Assembly (NCBI GenBank): GCA_017893485.1
Contig: CM030365.1
Location: forward strand, 43,890,458-43,954,457
Length of the DNA: 64,000 bases
Reading direction: 5' to 3'
Source: Hemerocallis citrina
Lineage: Eukaryota; Streptophyta; Magnoliopsida; Asparagales; Asphodelaceae
Shown in pieces: positions 12,733 to 23,349 of this stretch. Each line of letters begins with the position of its first letter. The stretch's first letter is position 1. The notes under the pieces are model-generated. The model did no database searches. It saw only the letters and a list, made by a program, of their open reading frames with translations, and was not told the origin of the DNA. The translations under genes and the position numbers were made by a program.

Positions 12733-14210
12733 CACATATCAGAGTTTTATCAAGCCAGCGTGATGAATATCAGTATACCAAATAAAAATAGAATACAGCA
12801 AGTCCAAGAAATAATTACACGAGAAATTTTTAAAAAATAATTAGAAGATCTGTGTGGTGAAGTCTCTTCAGCAAAATAAAACTTAAGTAAACCCACAACA
12901 CATATAGAGTTAATTGATAAGAACAAAATAATAAAAATTAAACATATAAGACATACTCCAATAAATTGAGAAGAATTCAAAATACATATAAAAGAACTAA
13001 TGGAAAACAACTACAATAGAAAATCACAAAATCCTCATTCATCAACATCATTCATAGTAAGAAAACATTAGGAAGAAAAAAAGAGGTAAATCTTGAATGG
13101 TAGTAAATTATAAGGAATTGAATAAAAATACTAAAAGATTTGGATATCCACTACCAGATATGCAAATACTACTAAACATAATAAGAATAAGGAAAATATA
13201 TTCAAAATTTGATTCCATATCAGGATTTTACCATGTAAAGCTAACAAAAGAATTAAAACAATTAACAACTTTTAGTACACCCCAAGACTTTTATGAATGG
13301 AACGTACAACCTTTCGGATATAAAAATAGTCCACGAGTATTTCAAGAATATATGGATAAGATATTTGAAAAATACAACAATTTTATACTAGTACATGTAG
13401 ATGATATTATGATAGGATATGAAAACGAAGAACAACATAAAGAACATTTAGTAAAATTCATAGAAATAGTAAAAATGAAGGTATTATATTATCAAAAAAA
13501 ATGGAACTGTTTAGAATAGAGATAGAATTCTTAGGAACAAAATTATCGCATAAAGGAATAGAATTACAACCACATATAGTAGAAAAAATAAAGACATTTC
13601 CAAATGTTTTAAAAGAAAAAAGAGACGTACATGCCATAATTGGACTACTAAATCAAACAAGAGGATATATACCAAATTTATCAGCAAAACCTAATTGGTT
13701 ACAAAAAAAACTGAAAAAGTTCAAGAAATGAGAATTGACCACAGAGGACGAAGAAAATCTGAAAATATTGAAACAACAAACTTCAAAGTTAAATAAACTA
13801 AGCCTATTAAGGAATGCACATGGATAATAGAAATAGATGCAAGTGGAGATAGTTGAGGAGCAATATTAAAATTTATAAAAAAAGATGAAAATGAAGAAAG
13901 ACTAGCCAGATACACAAGTGGATCATTTGCACAAATACAACAGAATTATCACACAAATGAAAAATAATTATTAGCAATCTTAAAAGCCATTAAAAAGTTT
14001 GAGTTATTTATATACATACAAAATTCACAGTAAGAACGGATAATACCCAAGCAAAAATTTGGATTAACAAAATAATAGATCCAATTATTGCAAATAAAAA
14101 ATTAATAAGATGACAGATGAAACTAGCACATAATGATTTTATAATAGAAAATATAAAAGGAAATGATAACTTTCTAGCATATTTTCTATCAAGAAACTGA
14201 CAATTTTGCT
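12733..14210 (+). pseudogene. Endogenous caulimovirid (plant pararetrovirus) RT-RNase H fragment
   Basis: Reverse transcriptase and RNase H of Caulimoviridae type, clearly unlike the gypsy RTs nearby. RT covers about 12.90-13.73 kb: NYKELNKNT, SKFDSISGF, TTFSTPQ, PFGYKNSP and catalytic HVDDIM at 13394-13408. RNase H (about 13.81-14.20 kb) shows WIIEIDASG and a YHTNEK stretch. Several stops and frameshifts break it (for example after 13519 and 13731, and many after 13960), so it makes no protein. Base composition is very A-rich. I see no movement protein, coat protein or intergenic region, and no link to a circular or complete viral genome. The left part is cut by the copia solo LTR, and the 25 bases at 7747-7771 may be its continuation. 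Confidence 0.85.
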
Positions 14211-14286
14211 TTTGCAGGTTGAAAACTAGAGTTCAGCAAATAGAACATGATATAGTGATATGGATAAAAATAGGATTAAATCGGGA

Positions 14287-14860
14287 CTGTTCAAATCGGG
14301 TTCGAATCTTGAAGCCCTCAGGGGTAAAACGGTAATTTCCACCAAAAATAGTTCCAAAATGGGAACTGGGTCTTTTCCAAGCTCGATAACCTAAAAACGG
14401 GTCTGTCTTACTGGGTAAGGGTGACAGCCCATTACAAACCAGCCCATGATATTTATAATGTAATTCAAATTTATGGTTATCTCTAAGAGATGGTTTAAAC
14501 CAAATCCTTATCATTAAACGAGTTAAACTCTCTTCTTATCCAAAAACACAGGGACATATAGATAAACGATTATCTCTAAACTGTCTCTGAAAGCGACTAT
14601 AAATACCCCTCCCCCCAACCATAAAATCGGTAATCAATATTTTTTTCACAAAGCGCTCTTTCATAATCTTCCTGATTACTGACTTGAGCGTTGGAGGGTC
14701 CGTTGCCGGGACCCATCCCAGTGTTTTGAACTTTTTGCAGGTCAACGACATCGGCGAGAAACAGTCAAGCACCAGCAAGAAGTCAACAGGATCGCTTTTA
14801 CTATTTCCGTAAGAATTCACAAATCATCTATTTGCTCCCACATCGAAATTAGCAGCAACA
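14287..14860 (+). repeat. 5' LTR of the Tat-lineage element (left border uncertain)
   Basis: The right border is set by AGCAACA just before the leader motif TTGGCACTGTCTTTGGGAA (14863-14881), which matches the conserved sequence after Tat-type 5' LTRs. A TATA box (CTATAAATACC, about 14597-14607) and a C-rich patch lie inside. The left border could be anywhere from about 14.22 to 14.43 kb; TGTTCAAATC at 14287 and TGACAGCCC near 14431 are candidates. No second copy exists in the window to fix it. Confidence 0.55.
14598..14606 (+). promoter_or_regulatory. TATA box of the Tat-lineage LTR
   Basis: TATAAATAC followed by a C-rich stretch. It is the only good TATA match in this LTR and lies about 260 bases before its end, a typical place for the U3/R border. 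Confidence 0.55.
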
Positions 14861-15129
14861 GATTGGCACTGTCTTTGGGAACGGTAAAAGCAATCCAGCC
14901 ACACATCGTCGGTAAAGGAAGTTTCTAAGCCATGCCTTCGAAAGAAAAAGGGAAGGCTACGACATCCAGCCGAAGAGCCACTCCTCTTCCTCATCCTCCA
15001 CAACTCCAAGATCTTCCTCCTCAACCCGACCAACAAGTTTAGCAATTGCCGCCTAACAGCCTGCTCCCAGGTCCAGGGGGGCTGCCCCGGGGGGCTCCCA
15101 TCGAAGCCGTTAGGGACAACAATCCCACC

Positions 15130-16653
15130 ATGAACACGTCTCAGTCCACAACCCTTTAACCGACTCCATGGCCTCTTAAAGTCCTCCAGGGCCGGATCTC
15201 AGTCAAGTAATTGTTCACCGTCAGCAGGGGTAGACCTTCAAACTCGCTTGAATGAAAGGCGAGCCCTTGAGGAAGTCCCTCACCCCGAGGGCCAAATGGC
15301 CCCTAGAGTCTGGTCCCCCCAGAGGCCAAGGCCTAGAAGAACCCCCTCCCCGAGGAGGCAAAGAGAGTCCCCTACATGTTGTTGGCAGAGAAGTCTCACC
15401 CCGGCAAGCCGACTAGGACCTTGGGACCGCCAAGCTGGAGGGGCAACGATCACTCAAGAAGAGTTCCAGAACTTCAAGGAAGCCATCCTGCGAGCTTTTA
15501 ATATTGCCACGAGTCAGGATCAGCGTGCGCCTAGCCCTCCCCATGCCCCGAGTCATGACCAGTGTACACCTAGCCCTCGCCATACCGCCACTCATGAAGG
15601 AGAGTCCCGAGGGTCGACTAGATATGATCGGAGGATGACTCGGTCTATCGCCGTCTCCACAAGATGGAGAGGCATCTCAGCAGGCTCAACCTGGAGGGAG
15701 AACAGCGGGCGAGGAATTTCTACCGGAGCAGGCCTCCCTTCTCCAGGGCCATCATGGAGGCCCTGGTCCCTAAAACCTTCTAGTTACCTCACTTCGAGTC
15801 CTATAATTGGGAGACAGACCTAATTGATTATATCGAGAGTTTTAAAACTCCCATGATGATTCACCAGGCCTCAGATGCGCTTTTGTGCAAAACCTTCTGA
15901 GCCACGTTAAAGGGACACGCGAGAGAATGGTACTCCCGACTATCCCTCGCCTCTATCTTCTCATTCGATCAGTTTGAGGAACTCTTCCTCACCCACTTTG
16001 TCAGTAGCCACAGAACAGAGAAGATGAGTGCATCCCTATTGGCCCTCAACCAGAGGAAGGGAGAGCACCTAAGGGACTATGTCCGGTGCTTCACAGCTGA
16101 GGCTCGCTCTATCGCCTCTCTTGATCAGTCGGTGGCCTCTGCAGCATTCCGACACAACATCAATCATGCCGTCCTCGAAGCATCCCTTGCTAAGAAACCA
16201 CCCCGGGACTTCTCGGAGCTCCTGTTAAGGAGTGAGAAATATATCCGGGCAGAAGAAACCCTCCACCCTCAAGACCAGAAAGAGCCCCTTTCCGGGAACA
16301 AGCGGAAGGGTCCAGAAGAAGAAGGTTTTAAGAAACTCTAGAAGGACAACAGCAGCCAATGCCGCCCTCCTCCCCGCTTCAAAAAGTTTACTCCTCTAAA
16401 TGCCAGTGTTTCGGCTATCCTCATGGAGGTTGGCAAAGAGGTCCTGCTCCAACCTCCTCTGAAAATGAATACACCTGGCAAGAAGAGGAACAGAGACAAG
16501 TGGTGCCGCTTTCACAGGGACCATGGCCATGACACAGATGATTGCCGAGCCCTGAAGGACGAAATCAAGGCCCTCATCCAGCGAGGACAACTTGCCAAGT
16601 ATGTAAGAAAGGATAGAGCCGATCCTCCACCGCCCCGGGGGGCCAATAAGTGA
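15130..16653 (+). pseudogene. gag: Tat-lineage gag
   Basis: Several frames together give a gag protein. A proline-rich N-terminal part (about 15.25-15.7 kb) precedes the capsid-type core (about 15.74-16.27 kb), with YNWETDLIDYIESFK, LKGHAREWYSRL, FEELFLTHF and LRDYVRCFTAEA. A CHHC-like zinc motif follows at about 16.50-16.55 kb (WCRFHRDHGHDTDDC). Stops at about 15.78, 15.90 and 16.34 kb and a frame change near 15.82 kb disable it. It would package the element RNA. The middle open piece (16024-16341) is intact and is the best evidence for a Tat-type gag. Confidence 0.82.
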
Positions 16654-16859
16654 ACCGAGAAGCCAGCGGAATCCTAAGACTTCAAGCCAAGGGCGGTTCA
16701 ACACTCTATACACGAAGGGTCGATGGGGGGAGAGTCTAACTCCTCCTGCAACGCCTTCATCCGGGAGGTCAACTCCGAAGAAAACTTCCCCCCTACGAAG
16801 AGTTTTGGTGTCACAGTTACCATCTCTGATAAAGACTTGGAAGGCGTCCGAATGGCCCC

Positions 16860-17254
16860 ATTGAGATGCACTTGTAATCAGCCTTCAAATGGCCAATCAT
16901 GAAATACGACGAATCCTTGTCGATAACGGGAGCTTTCTTAACATCCTCTTCTTAGAAGCGTTCCAAGGACTTGGCCTATCTCGAGACTACCTCAAACCAG
17001 TAGGATACATTCTTACCGAATTCTCAGGGGCCCCAGTTTCGATCGAAGGGGTGCTCACCCTGGATGTGACCGTGGGAATGCCCCCAACAAGACGAACAAA
17101 AATAATGGACTTCATGGTAGTAGATGTGAAAGTCGCATACAATGCCATTCTCGACAGACCAGGCCTAGCCGCACTGCGTGCCGTCCCCTCCGCTTTCCAC
17201 ATGAAAATGAAGTTCCCGACCCCTGCTGGGGTAGGAGAAGTCAAAGAAAATTAG
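16860..17254 (+). pseudogene. pol: Tat-lineage protease
   Basis: Aspartic protease with the active-site motif LVDNGSFLNILF (DNGS in place of DSGS/DTGA) and the downstream YNAILDRPGL, the flap/core signature of gypsy proteases of this branch. It lies directly between gag and RT. A stop at 17252 separates it from RT. Confidence 0.8.
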
Positions 17255-17413
17255 GAAACGGCCTGAAGCTTCTATACTATGGCTATAGGAGGGACAGTTC
17301 TCTCCCTCGACTCATTAGAGGTCCCTCAGATGGCCCGCCAGACTATCTTAGAACCGGTCGACGAGTTAGAGGAGGTCCCATTTTCTGAAGAGAACCCGTC
17401 TAAGACCTTCTGA

Positions 17414-18932
17414 GTGAGTAGGATCCTCCTGCAAATAGTCAAGAAACGGATCATCGAGTGCATCAAAGACAGCAAAGACCTATTTGCGTGGATAGAAGCT
17501 GACATGCCTGGTATTTTGGAAGACCTCATCACCCACCGTCTCAACATCAATTCTGAAGCTAAACTCGTCAAACAAAAGCATCGTAAGTTTGCTCCCGTTC
17601 GCCAGGCAGCCATTAGAGAGGAGGTGGATAAACTCCTCGCGGCTCGCTTCATCCCAGAAGTTAACTATCCGGAGCAGCTCGCCAACATAGTAATGGTAAA
17701 GAAAGCTAATGGAAAGTGGAGGAGGTGTATTGACTTCACGGATTTGAATAAAGCCTGCCCAAAAAATCCGTTCTCTCTCCCTAGCATCGGTGCTCTTATT
17801 GATGCCACATTCGGTAACCTGCTCCTTAGTTTCATGGAAGCTTACTCCGGGTATAACCAAATCAGAATGTTCCCTCCTGATATCCCGAAGACCTCTCTCG
17901 TGACCGACCAGGGCCTGTATTGTTACCGAGTCATGCCCTTCGGGCTGAAGAATGCTGGAGCTACCTACCAGCGCCTTGTCAATAAGGTATTCCAAGAGTA
18001 GATCAGCAAAAATATGGAGGTTACGTATATGACATGCTGGTGAAGAGCCTCACCCAAGCAGACCATGCCTTCGACCTACAGGAAGCCTTCGGCGTTCTGT
18101 GGAAGCACAAGATGTGACTCAATCCATCCAAATGTGCTTTCGGAGTATCGTCAGACAAATTCCTGGGCTTCATAGTTAGCCACAAGGAGATAGAGGCCAA
18201 CCCTGAGAATATCCGAGCTATTCTTGATATGCCACCTCCCTTTAGTGTTAAAAAGGTTCAGAGGCTCACGGGTCGCCTCGCAGCCATCAGACGTTTCCTC
18301 TCTAAGTCAGGAGAGAAATGCCTTCCTTTTTCCAAAGATCTTCGAGGAGCTAAAAGTTTTGAATGGGGACAACCGCAACAAGAAGCCTTTGAACAGATCA
18401 AAGCCTATCTAGTTAACCCCCCATTATTGAGGAAGCCCGAGCCTCGAGAACTAATATACCTATAACTTGCTACTTCAGAGCAGACTCTAAGTGCAGTTCT
18501 TGTAAGAGAAGAGAATAAAGCACAAAAGCCCATCTATTACGTCAGTAAAGTTCTCCATGATGCCGAACTCCACTACTCAAAAGTGGAGAAAATGGATTAC
18601 GCTCTGATAATGGCCGCTTGCAAATTTCAACCTTTCTTCCAAGCCCACTTCATCACCGTTCTCACCGATCAACCGCTAAAGCAAATATTGCACAAACCGG
18701 AGAGCTTAGGAAGACTCAAGAAATGGTCTATCGAACTGAGCCAACATGACATAATTTACCAGCCGCGAGCAGCCATCAAAGCCCAAGCCCTCGTCGAATT
18801 TATAGTTGAAAGCACAATTCTGGACCCTCTTGAGGAAGACAGAGACCCCCATTCTGGAGCATCTATGTCGACGGATCCTCATACCTCGTGGGAAGCAGGG
18901 CGGGTGTTATCCTAATGGGACCAGATGATTTC
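17414..18932 (+). pseudogene. pol: Tat-lineage RT, RNase H and start of a second RNase H
   Basis: RT runs from about 17.5 to 18.2 kb (KWRRCIDFTDLNKACPK, CYRVMPFGLKNAGATYQ). The catalytic site at 18022-18033 reads YVYD instead of YVDD, so the first catalytic aspartate is lost. RNase H follows at about 18.46-18.82 kb (LSAVLVREE, YYVSKVLHDAE, VLTDQPLKQIL). From about 18.84 kb another frame gives SIYVDGSSY and AGVILMGPD, the start of the second, archaeal-type RNase H of Tat elements. It is cut at 18932 by an inserted LTR. Frameshifts and stops occur near 18.00, 18.12 and 18.46 kb. Non-functional. Confidence 0.85.
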
Positions 18933-20316
18933 TGTTGGATCCTGTAGGCGAGGCAACAAACACTAGAGGGGGGGTGAATAGTGTTTATTAAAATAAAATT
19001 GCGGAATAAGAATTTTTCTTCGGTACAGTCGACTTAGGAGTGAACCAGTCGACTGAACTAACCAAATAAAAGATAATTCAAACAACTCTGTGAAGTTGAC
19101 TTAAAGTAGAAACAGACGACTTATGAACAGTTAATTTTCAGAGTATACGAGTCTGACCAGTCGACTGATAATGTACTGAGTCGACTGTCCAGACAAGTTT
19201 TACAATACTAACACAACAGAGAAAATGTAAATGCAAGTAAGAGAAATACAACCATAGAGTGCACACGATGTATCCTGGTTCAGTCCTCCCGACCTACATC
19301 CAGTCCCCAAGCAACCCACTTGAGATTTCCACTATTCTTGAAAAAGTTTTCAAGAATACTCTACGGCGTTCAGACAACAACCTCGTCTAACCCGTAGTCC
19401 TTTCTCTCAACCAGAGAAAGCAACCCACTTTTCCACCAAGAGTGACACAACTGACTCTACAACCTAGAGTCCTACTCTCCAACCGAGAGGAAAAGAAAAA
19501 CAATAAATTTGTTTTACAATCAACCTATAGCCTTGTTTGTGATTTTGTGATATAGTGCGTGGCTACAATAGGTTGACTTCTATCTTCAGTCCAGAACGAA
19601 ATCAGATGTTATACTGGACTGAAAACAGAGAACCAAGACTCAATGATTTGAAAGCTTTTGTCTCTTGGAAAATGTAACACTTAAGATCTCAAAGAAAATG
19701 CTTGGAGTATTAGAGCTTTTAACAGTGGATTCTAACCTCTATTTATAGAGTTAGATTCACTGGACGTTGGGAATCAGTTATTCCAACTGTCAACCAATGG
19801 ATCTAAGCAGCTTTGAATTTGAAAAACGATTTAAAAAAACACAAAACTGTCAAACGCACTTGAACAGTCGACTGGGTTGCCATGATGAGTCGACTGGTCA
19901 GAGTTTGAATAAGTTTAGTCAGTTTTGTACCGACTCAGTCGACTGGTATAAATATCGGTCGACTGGTACTCAACAGCTAAACTATTTCAAACTGTTTTGA
20001 CCTTGTTTGAAGTTTGAAAAACACACATTTGTAAAAGAGTGAGTGTATGTGTGTGTGACAAGGCTTTACATCATTCTAAGACTCAAGAAATATAAAAGAT
20101 TACATTTGTTTACAAGACATAACAATATATGACACTTAAAGCATAGGTCTTGACTTGAGTTTTGAGTGAAGCTTTAGCCATTGTATCTGGAGCTTTTGCT
20201 TGTTCATTTGTTCAGCTGTATAATAATGAGACCTTTGTGTATACAACCTGCAATTTTAAAGTATAGCACAGATACATGTTGCAGTGTGTTGTGATCATCA
20301 AAATCAAGAATCAACA
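18933..20316 (-). repeat. 3' LTR of a copia-type element (SIRE-like)
   Basis: On the minus strand it begins TGTTGATTCTTG at 20316 and ends GGATCCAACA at 18933. A polypurine tract precedes it (see next feature), so this is a 3' LTR of a minus-strand element. The border wording (TTTGATGATCA near one end, CTAGAGGGGGGGTGAATAG near the other) resembles plant copia LTRs of the SIRE type; this is recognition, not proof. It contains at least seven GTCGAC-centred palindromes, mostly CAGTCGACTG. The left flank ATTTC (18928-18932) has no partner because the 5' end of the element is missing. Confidence 0.7.
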
Positions 20317-20330
20317 TTTTCCCCCTTTTT
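20317..20330 (-). other. Polypurine tract of the copia-type element
   Basis: Minus strand AAAAAGGGGGAAAA directly upstream of the LTR start at 20316, the usual primer for plus-strand DNA. Confidence 0.75.
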
Positions 20331-20716
20331 GATGATGACAACACAATAGCTGATTATAATAACATAAAGAATACAAGAATAGAAGCGATATGCTCCCCCT
20401 ATTAAAAGCACAACATGCATACATAAAGATGTATCATAAACATAGTAAACACAGCAATATCAGTCGACTTATAATGTGATCAGTCGACTTAACAGAGAAA
20501 AAAAAAGCACAGTAAACACAATGGAAGGTATTTCTCCCCTTTGTCATCAACAAAAAAACATAAGATAACAATGAAAATAACGTTCTCTTACAGAATAACA
20601 GCAGATAAAAAGAAGGAAAAATACATAGAAAATAAAATTAAAAAGTCATCAATCTTCGTCTTCTGTGTCTTCATCAACAACTTGAGACGGTACTAAAAAA
20701 GAGTGCTAAAGAGCTC
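20331..20716 (-). mobile_element. Internal remnant of the copia-type element
   Basis: Non-coding stretch next to the polypurine tract, with two more CAGTCGACTT-type sites near 20461-20490. It ends where the next LTR-like block begins (about 20.70-20.72 kb). No pol domain remains. Confidence 0.45.
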
Positions 20717-20786
20717 TAAAAATGAAAAATTAAATTTCAAAGAAGCAAGCATACCATTGGCATTCATGCCAAAATGGGGTTGTTCT

Positions 20787-20816
20787 CGATCCCGTTTCTT
20801 CAAAGAAACACGATCG
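20787..20816. other. Inverted repeat of about 14 bp arms
   Basis: CGATCCCGTTTCTT pairs with AAGAAACACGATCG across a 2 base centre, with two mismatches. It could form a hairpin in RNA or DNA. Its function is unknown. Confidence 0.6.
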
Positions 20817-22501
20817 GGTGCTCTCCATGCTTCTACTCAAAGTAGACAGCAAAACCAAGCACAAATTAGGCATGAATCTCATCACAAAGTGATCAACAAC
20901 AATACATAAATATCCATCACAATTCCCACTTCAAAATAATGAACAAACATGTTTATATTGTAGGTCTACGAGCACACATGAGATACTCATAACATGAAAC
21001 TTTAGATAATTTAAGTCCTAATTCGTACCCACATCCACAACATGATTTACAACCCACAACTGCAACTTAAAACTCAGATTCTATAGGTTCGAACTCAATC
21101 TCATAGGCATACTGCAAAACAGTGAGCATTATAAATTTGAGTGTTTCCGTTGTCACTTGCAAAATTCATTATAATTCGCACACTAATCCATATTATGAGT
21201 TCTTAGACATTTCGGAAAGATTTATGTGTCTATTACAAATTCCTAGTTACATGCATCTTCAGATTATTTCATTAAAATGGTCAAATAAGTTATTTTTTAA
21301 CATGCATGAAATTATATACAGAACAGAGCAACAACTAACCATTGATATCATAAAAAAAATTTAAAAATATCAAATAATCTCTTAACTTCATGAAATTTGA
21401 ATCATTGATTCTACAAACATGGTAACAGAACATACTTAAATTTGAAGTGATTCTACCAAGTACTTCTTAAGTTATGACTTCTTGAATATTAACTAAAAAG
21501 CAGAACTGATCATCTTTACTCTGTCTTTTCTTTTCAGAATAACCAGTGGTTTCAGATTTTATAAAAATAGAAAACGATGTCCAAAAATTAAAAAAATTTA
21601 CATTCAAACACTTAGCACATACTAGAAACACATACTAACACATACTAAAATTTTAGCAATAGATCTTAAGTGGTTACAGAGTTATGTGCTTTGGAAAATC
21701 ATAGTCAGAACATAAGGTAAGTCTATTTTCTGTATAGTAAGAGTTCAAGTTCGTATTTAATTAAAATAGCAAATAAGTTCCAAAAATAATGAAATTTAGA
21801 AGAAAGGTGTATAACATGCATAAGAATCTATGTTTAAAATTTCAACTTCAAACTCTAAGTAATTTTTAAGTTATATGTTCAGACCTAGCACACTTTTTTC
21901 TATTTACCTCTTTAATGTGCTTTCATCTAGTCTTGCACTAATAAACTAGCATGAAACGAATTTCTACCACTTAATTACATATTTCATGACTTCTCATGCT
22001 GTCAAGACTACGTAACAAATTTACCACACAAAATTAAATACTACAAAGGTTCAGAAATACCCACCTTAAAATTGTAGACAATAACACCTTCAAGCTCTAC
22101 CTAGTTTGCTCTTCTCCTCCTTGCTCCTTGATCTTGCCCTTCTTGCTCCTAGTCCTTGGCTCTCCCTTTCCTTGAATCCTCATCCTTCTCAAATTAGTAT
22201 CTTAGGGTAGAAATGAAGTGGTTTAAGTAGGTTGAGGTGTAAGAAAAATATTTAAGTGTAGGAGAATGAGGGAAAATGAGCTAGTGCAAAAGAGAGGGGA
22301 TTAAATAGAAGAGACTTCATGATGGAGGAGAGGGTTGAGTGTGAGAGTGAACAAAGATGCTTAGGGTTCTACAAGATGTTCTTGGAAACTCTCACACCCA
22401 TCATGATAACCATTCAAAAATCAAAACCCTAGTTCTCTTCCCCCCAAGACCATAGTTTTGCAATATTATATTTATATGTGTACATAGTATAGTGTGTAGT
22501 A

Positions 22502-22502
<1 letters not shown>

Positions 22503-22533
<31 letters not shown>
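22503..22533. repeat. (TA)n microsatellite
   Basis: About 15 TA repeats inside the TGTAAGACCC-type LTR. Confidence 0.9.
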
Positions 22534-22537
<4 letters not shown>

Positions 22538-22967
22538 TGCACATGACATGTTAGGCTCATAGAATCAAGTTGATCATGGCTAGAGCCCAAATGTCCAACC
22601 ATGTTGAGTTTGGTTGACTCAAACATACACTCAAGTTGGTGCATAACAAAAATAAATTTGTACAAACAAATTGTAGCACATACAAAGATAAATTTTAAGA
22701 CAAAATTGTATAAACACAAGCAATCATATTCATATATTATTATACAAATAACAGTCAATTATTTATATATTTCATCTTCAATTATAATTGAGACCATATA
22801 TCCCAACTCCGGTTCTACAATTGCACCTTTATTGAGTTCCAAACATATCAAATAATAATATGTTTCAATACTTACTCAATTAAAATTGAGAAAATTCCTT
22901 TAATACGTGTAAATCATGTACGGATTAAAATACAAAATAGATATATACTATTTTATTGGGTCTTACA

Positions 22968-23202
22968 GCTCTACACCAAGAAGGTTCAGCTGATGAACCT
23001 CAAGGAAGGTGAACTCATCCTACGGAAGCTTGAGATCTCTAATCCACGAAAGAAGGGAAAGCTCTCTCCTAACTAGGAATGGCTGTATAAGGTGTCCAAA
23101 GTCGTTTTCATAGTAGCTTACTGACTTGTAGGCCTGGGGGAAAAAGTGATATCAAGGACATGGAACACGGAGCACTTGATGAAGTTCAATGAAAGTGCTT
23201 AA
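22968..23202 (+). pseudogene. pol: Tat-lineage integrase C-terminal end
   Basis: The translation shows LKEGELILRK, KKGKLSPN, EWLYKVSKV and SRTWNTEHL, the C-terminal GPY/F-like region of Tat integrases (typically GDLVLRK ... GKL..NWEGPY ... WN..HL). It resumes the element left at 18932. The integrase HHCC and DDE core are not present anywhere between, so they were deleted rather than just interrupted. One stop (TAG in place of the TGG expected after PN) and a further stop near 23.13 kb are present. Confidence 0.8.
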
Positions 23203-23349
23203 TTCCCTCCATTATATTCTAGAATCGTAATAAGACCAATCTTTACAATGGTCAGTGCATGTAATAAAAGTTAGCCACCATGGCAGCTACTTAGATTGAT
23301 TCTTCAATAAATTTCAGCATTTCCTTAGTAAATTCTTGTACTACTCCCA

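Larger units (their letters stand above)
20717..22967 (-). repeat. Gypsy-type LTR beginning TGTAAGACCC (left border uncertain)
   Basis: The right border is firm: minus strand TGTAAGACCC at 22967. About 200 bases inward it aligns with the plus-strand LTR start at 60785 (shared AATTTTAATT and AAACATATTATT stretches and the same spacing). The left end is a guess, as no TG terminus is visible near 20.7 kb and it may be truncated. It contains an AT microsatellite (22503-22533) and a strong hairpin (20787-20816). It lies between copia debris and the Tat integrase, so its flanks do not match. No coding region. Confidence 0.6.

Noticed and set aside
12728..12745. Primer-binding site (TATCAGAG) right after the copia-type LTR
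   Set aside because: The CTTAC duplication places these bases outside the LTR as flanking DNA. The match to a primer site is partial and probably accidental, or part of the viral relic.
15248..15823. 191-codon frame as an independent gene
   Set aside because: It is the N-terminal part of the Tat gag read partly out of frame. The real frame switches near 15.72 kb to the capsid core.
20712..22972. GCTCT at 20712-20716 and 22968-22972 as a target-site duplication of the TGTAAGACCC LTR
   Set aside because: The sequence after the left GCTCT does not have a TG/CA LTR terminus, and the two flanks belong to different elements, so the match is probably chance.
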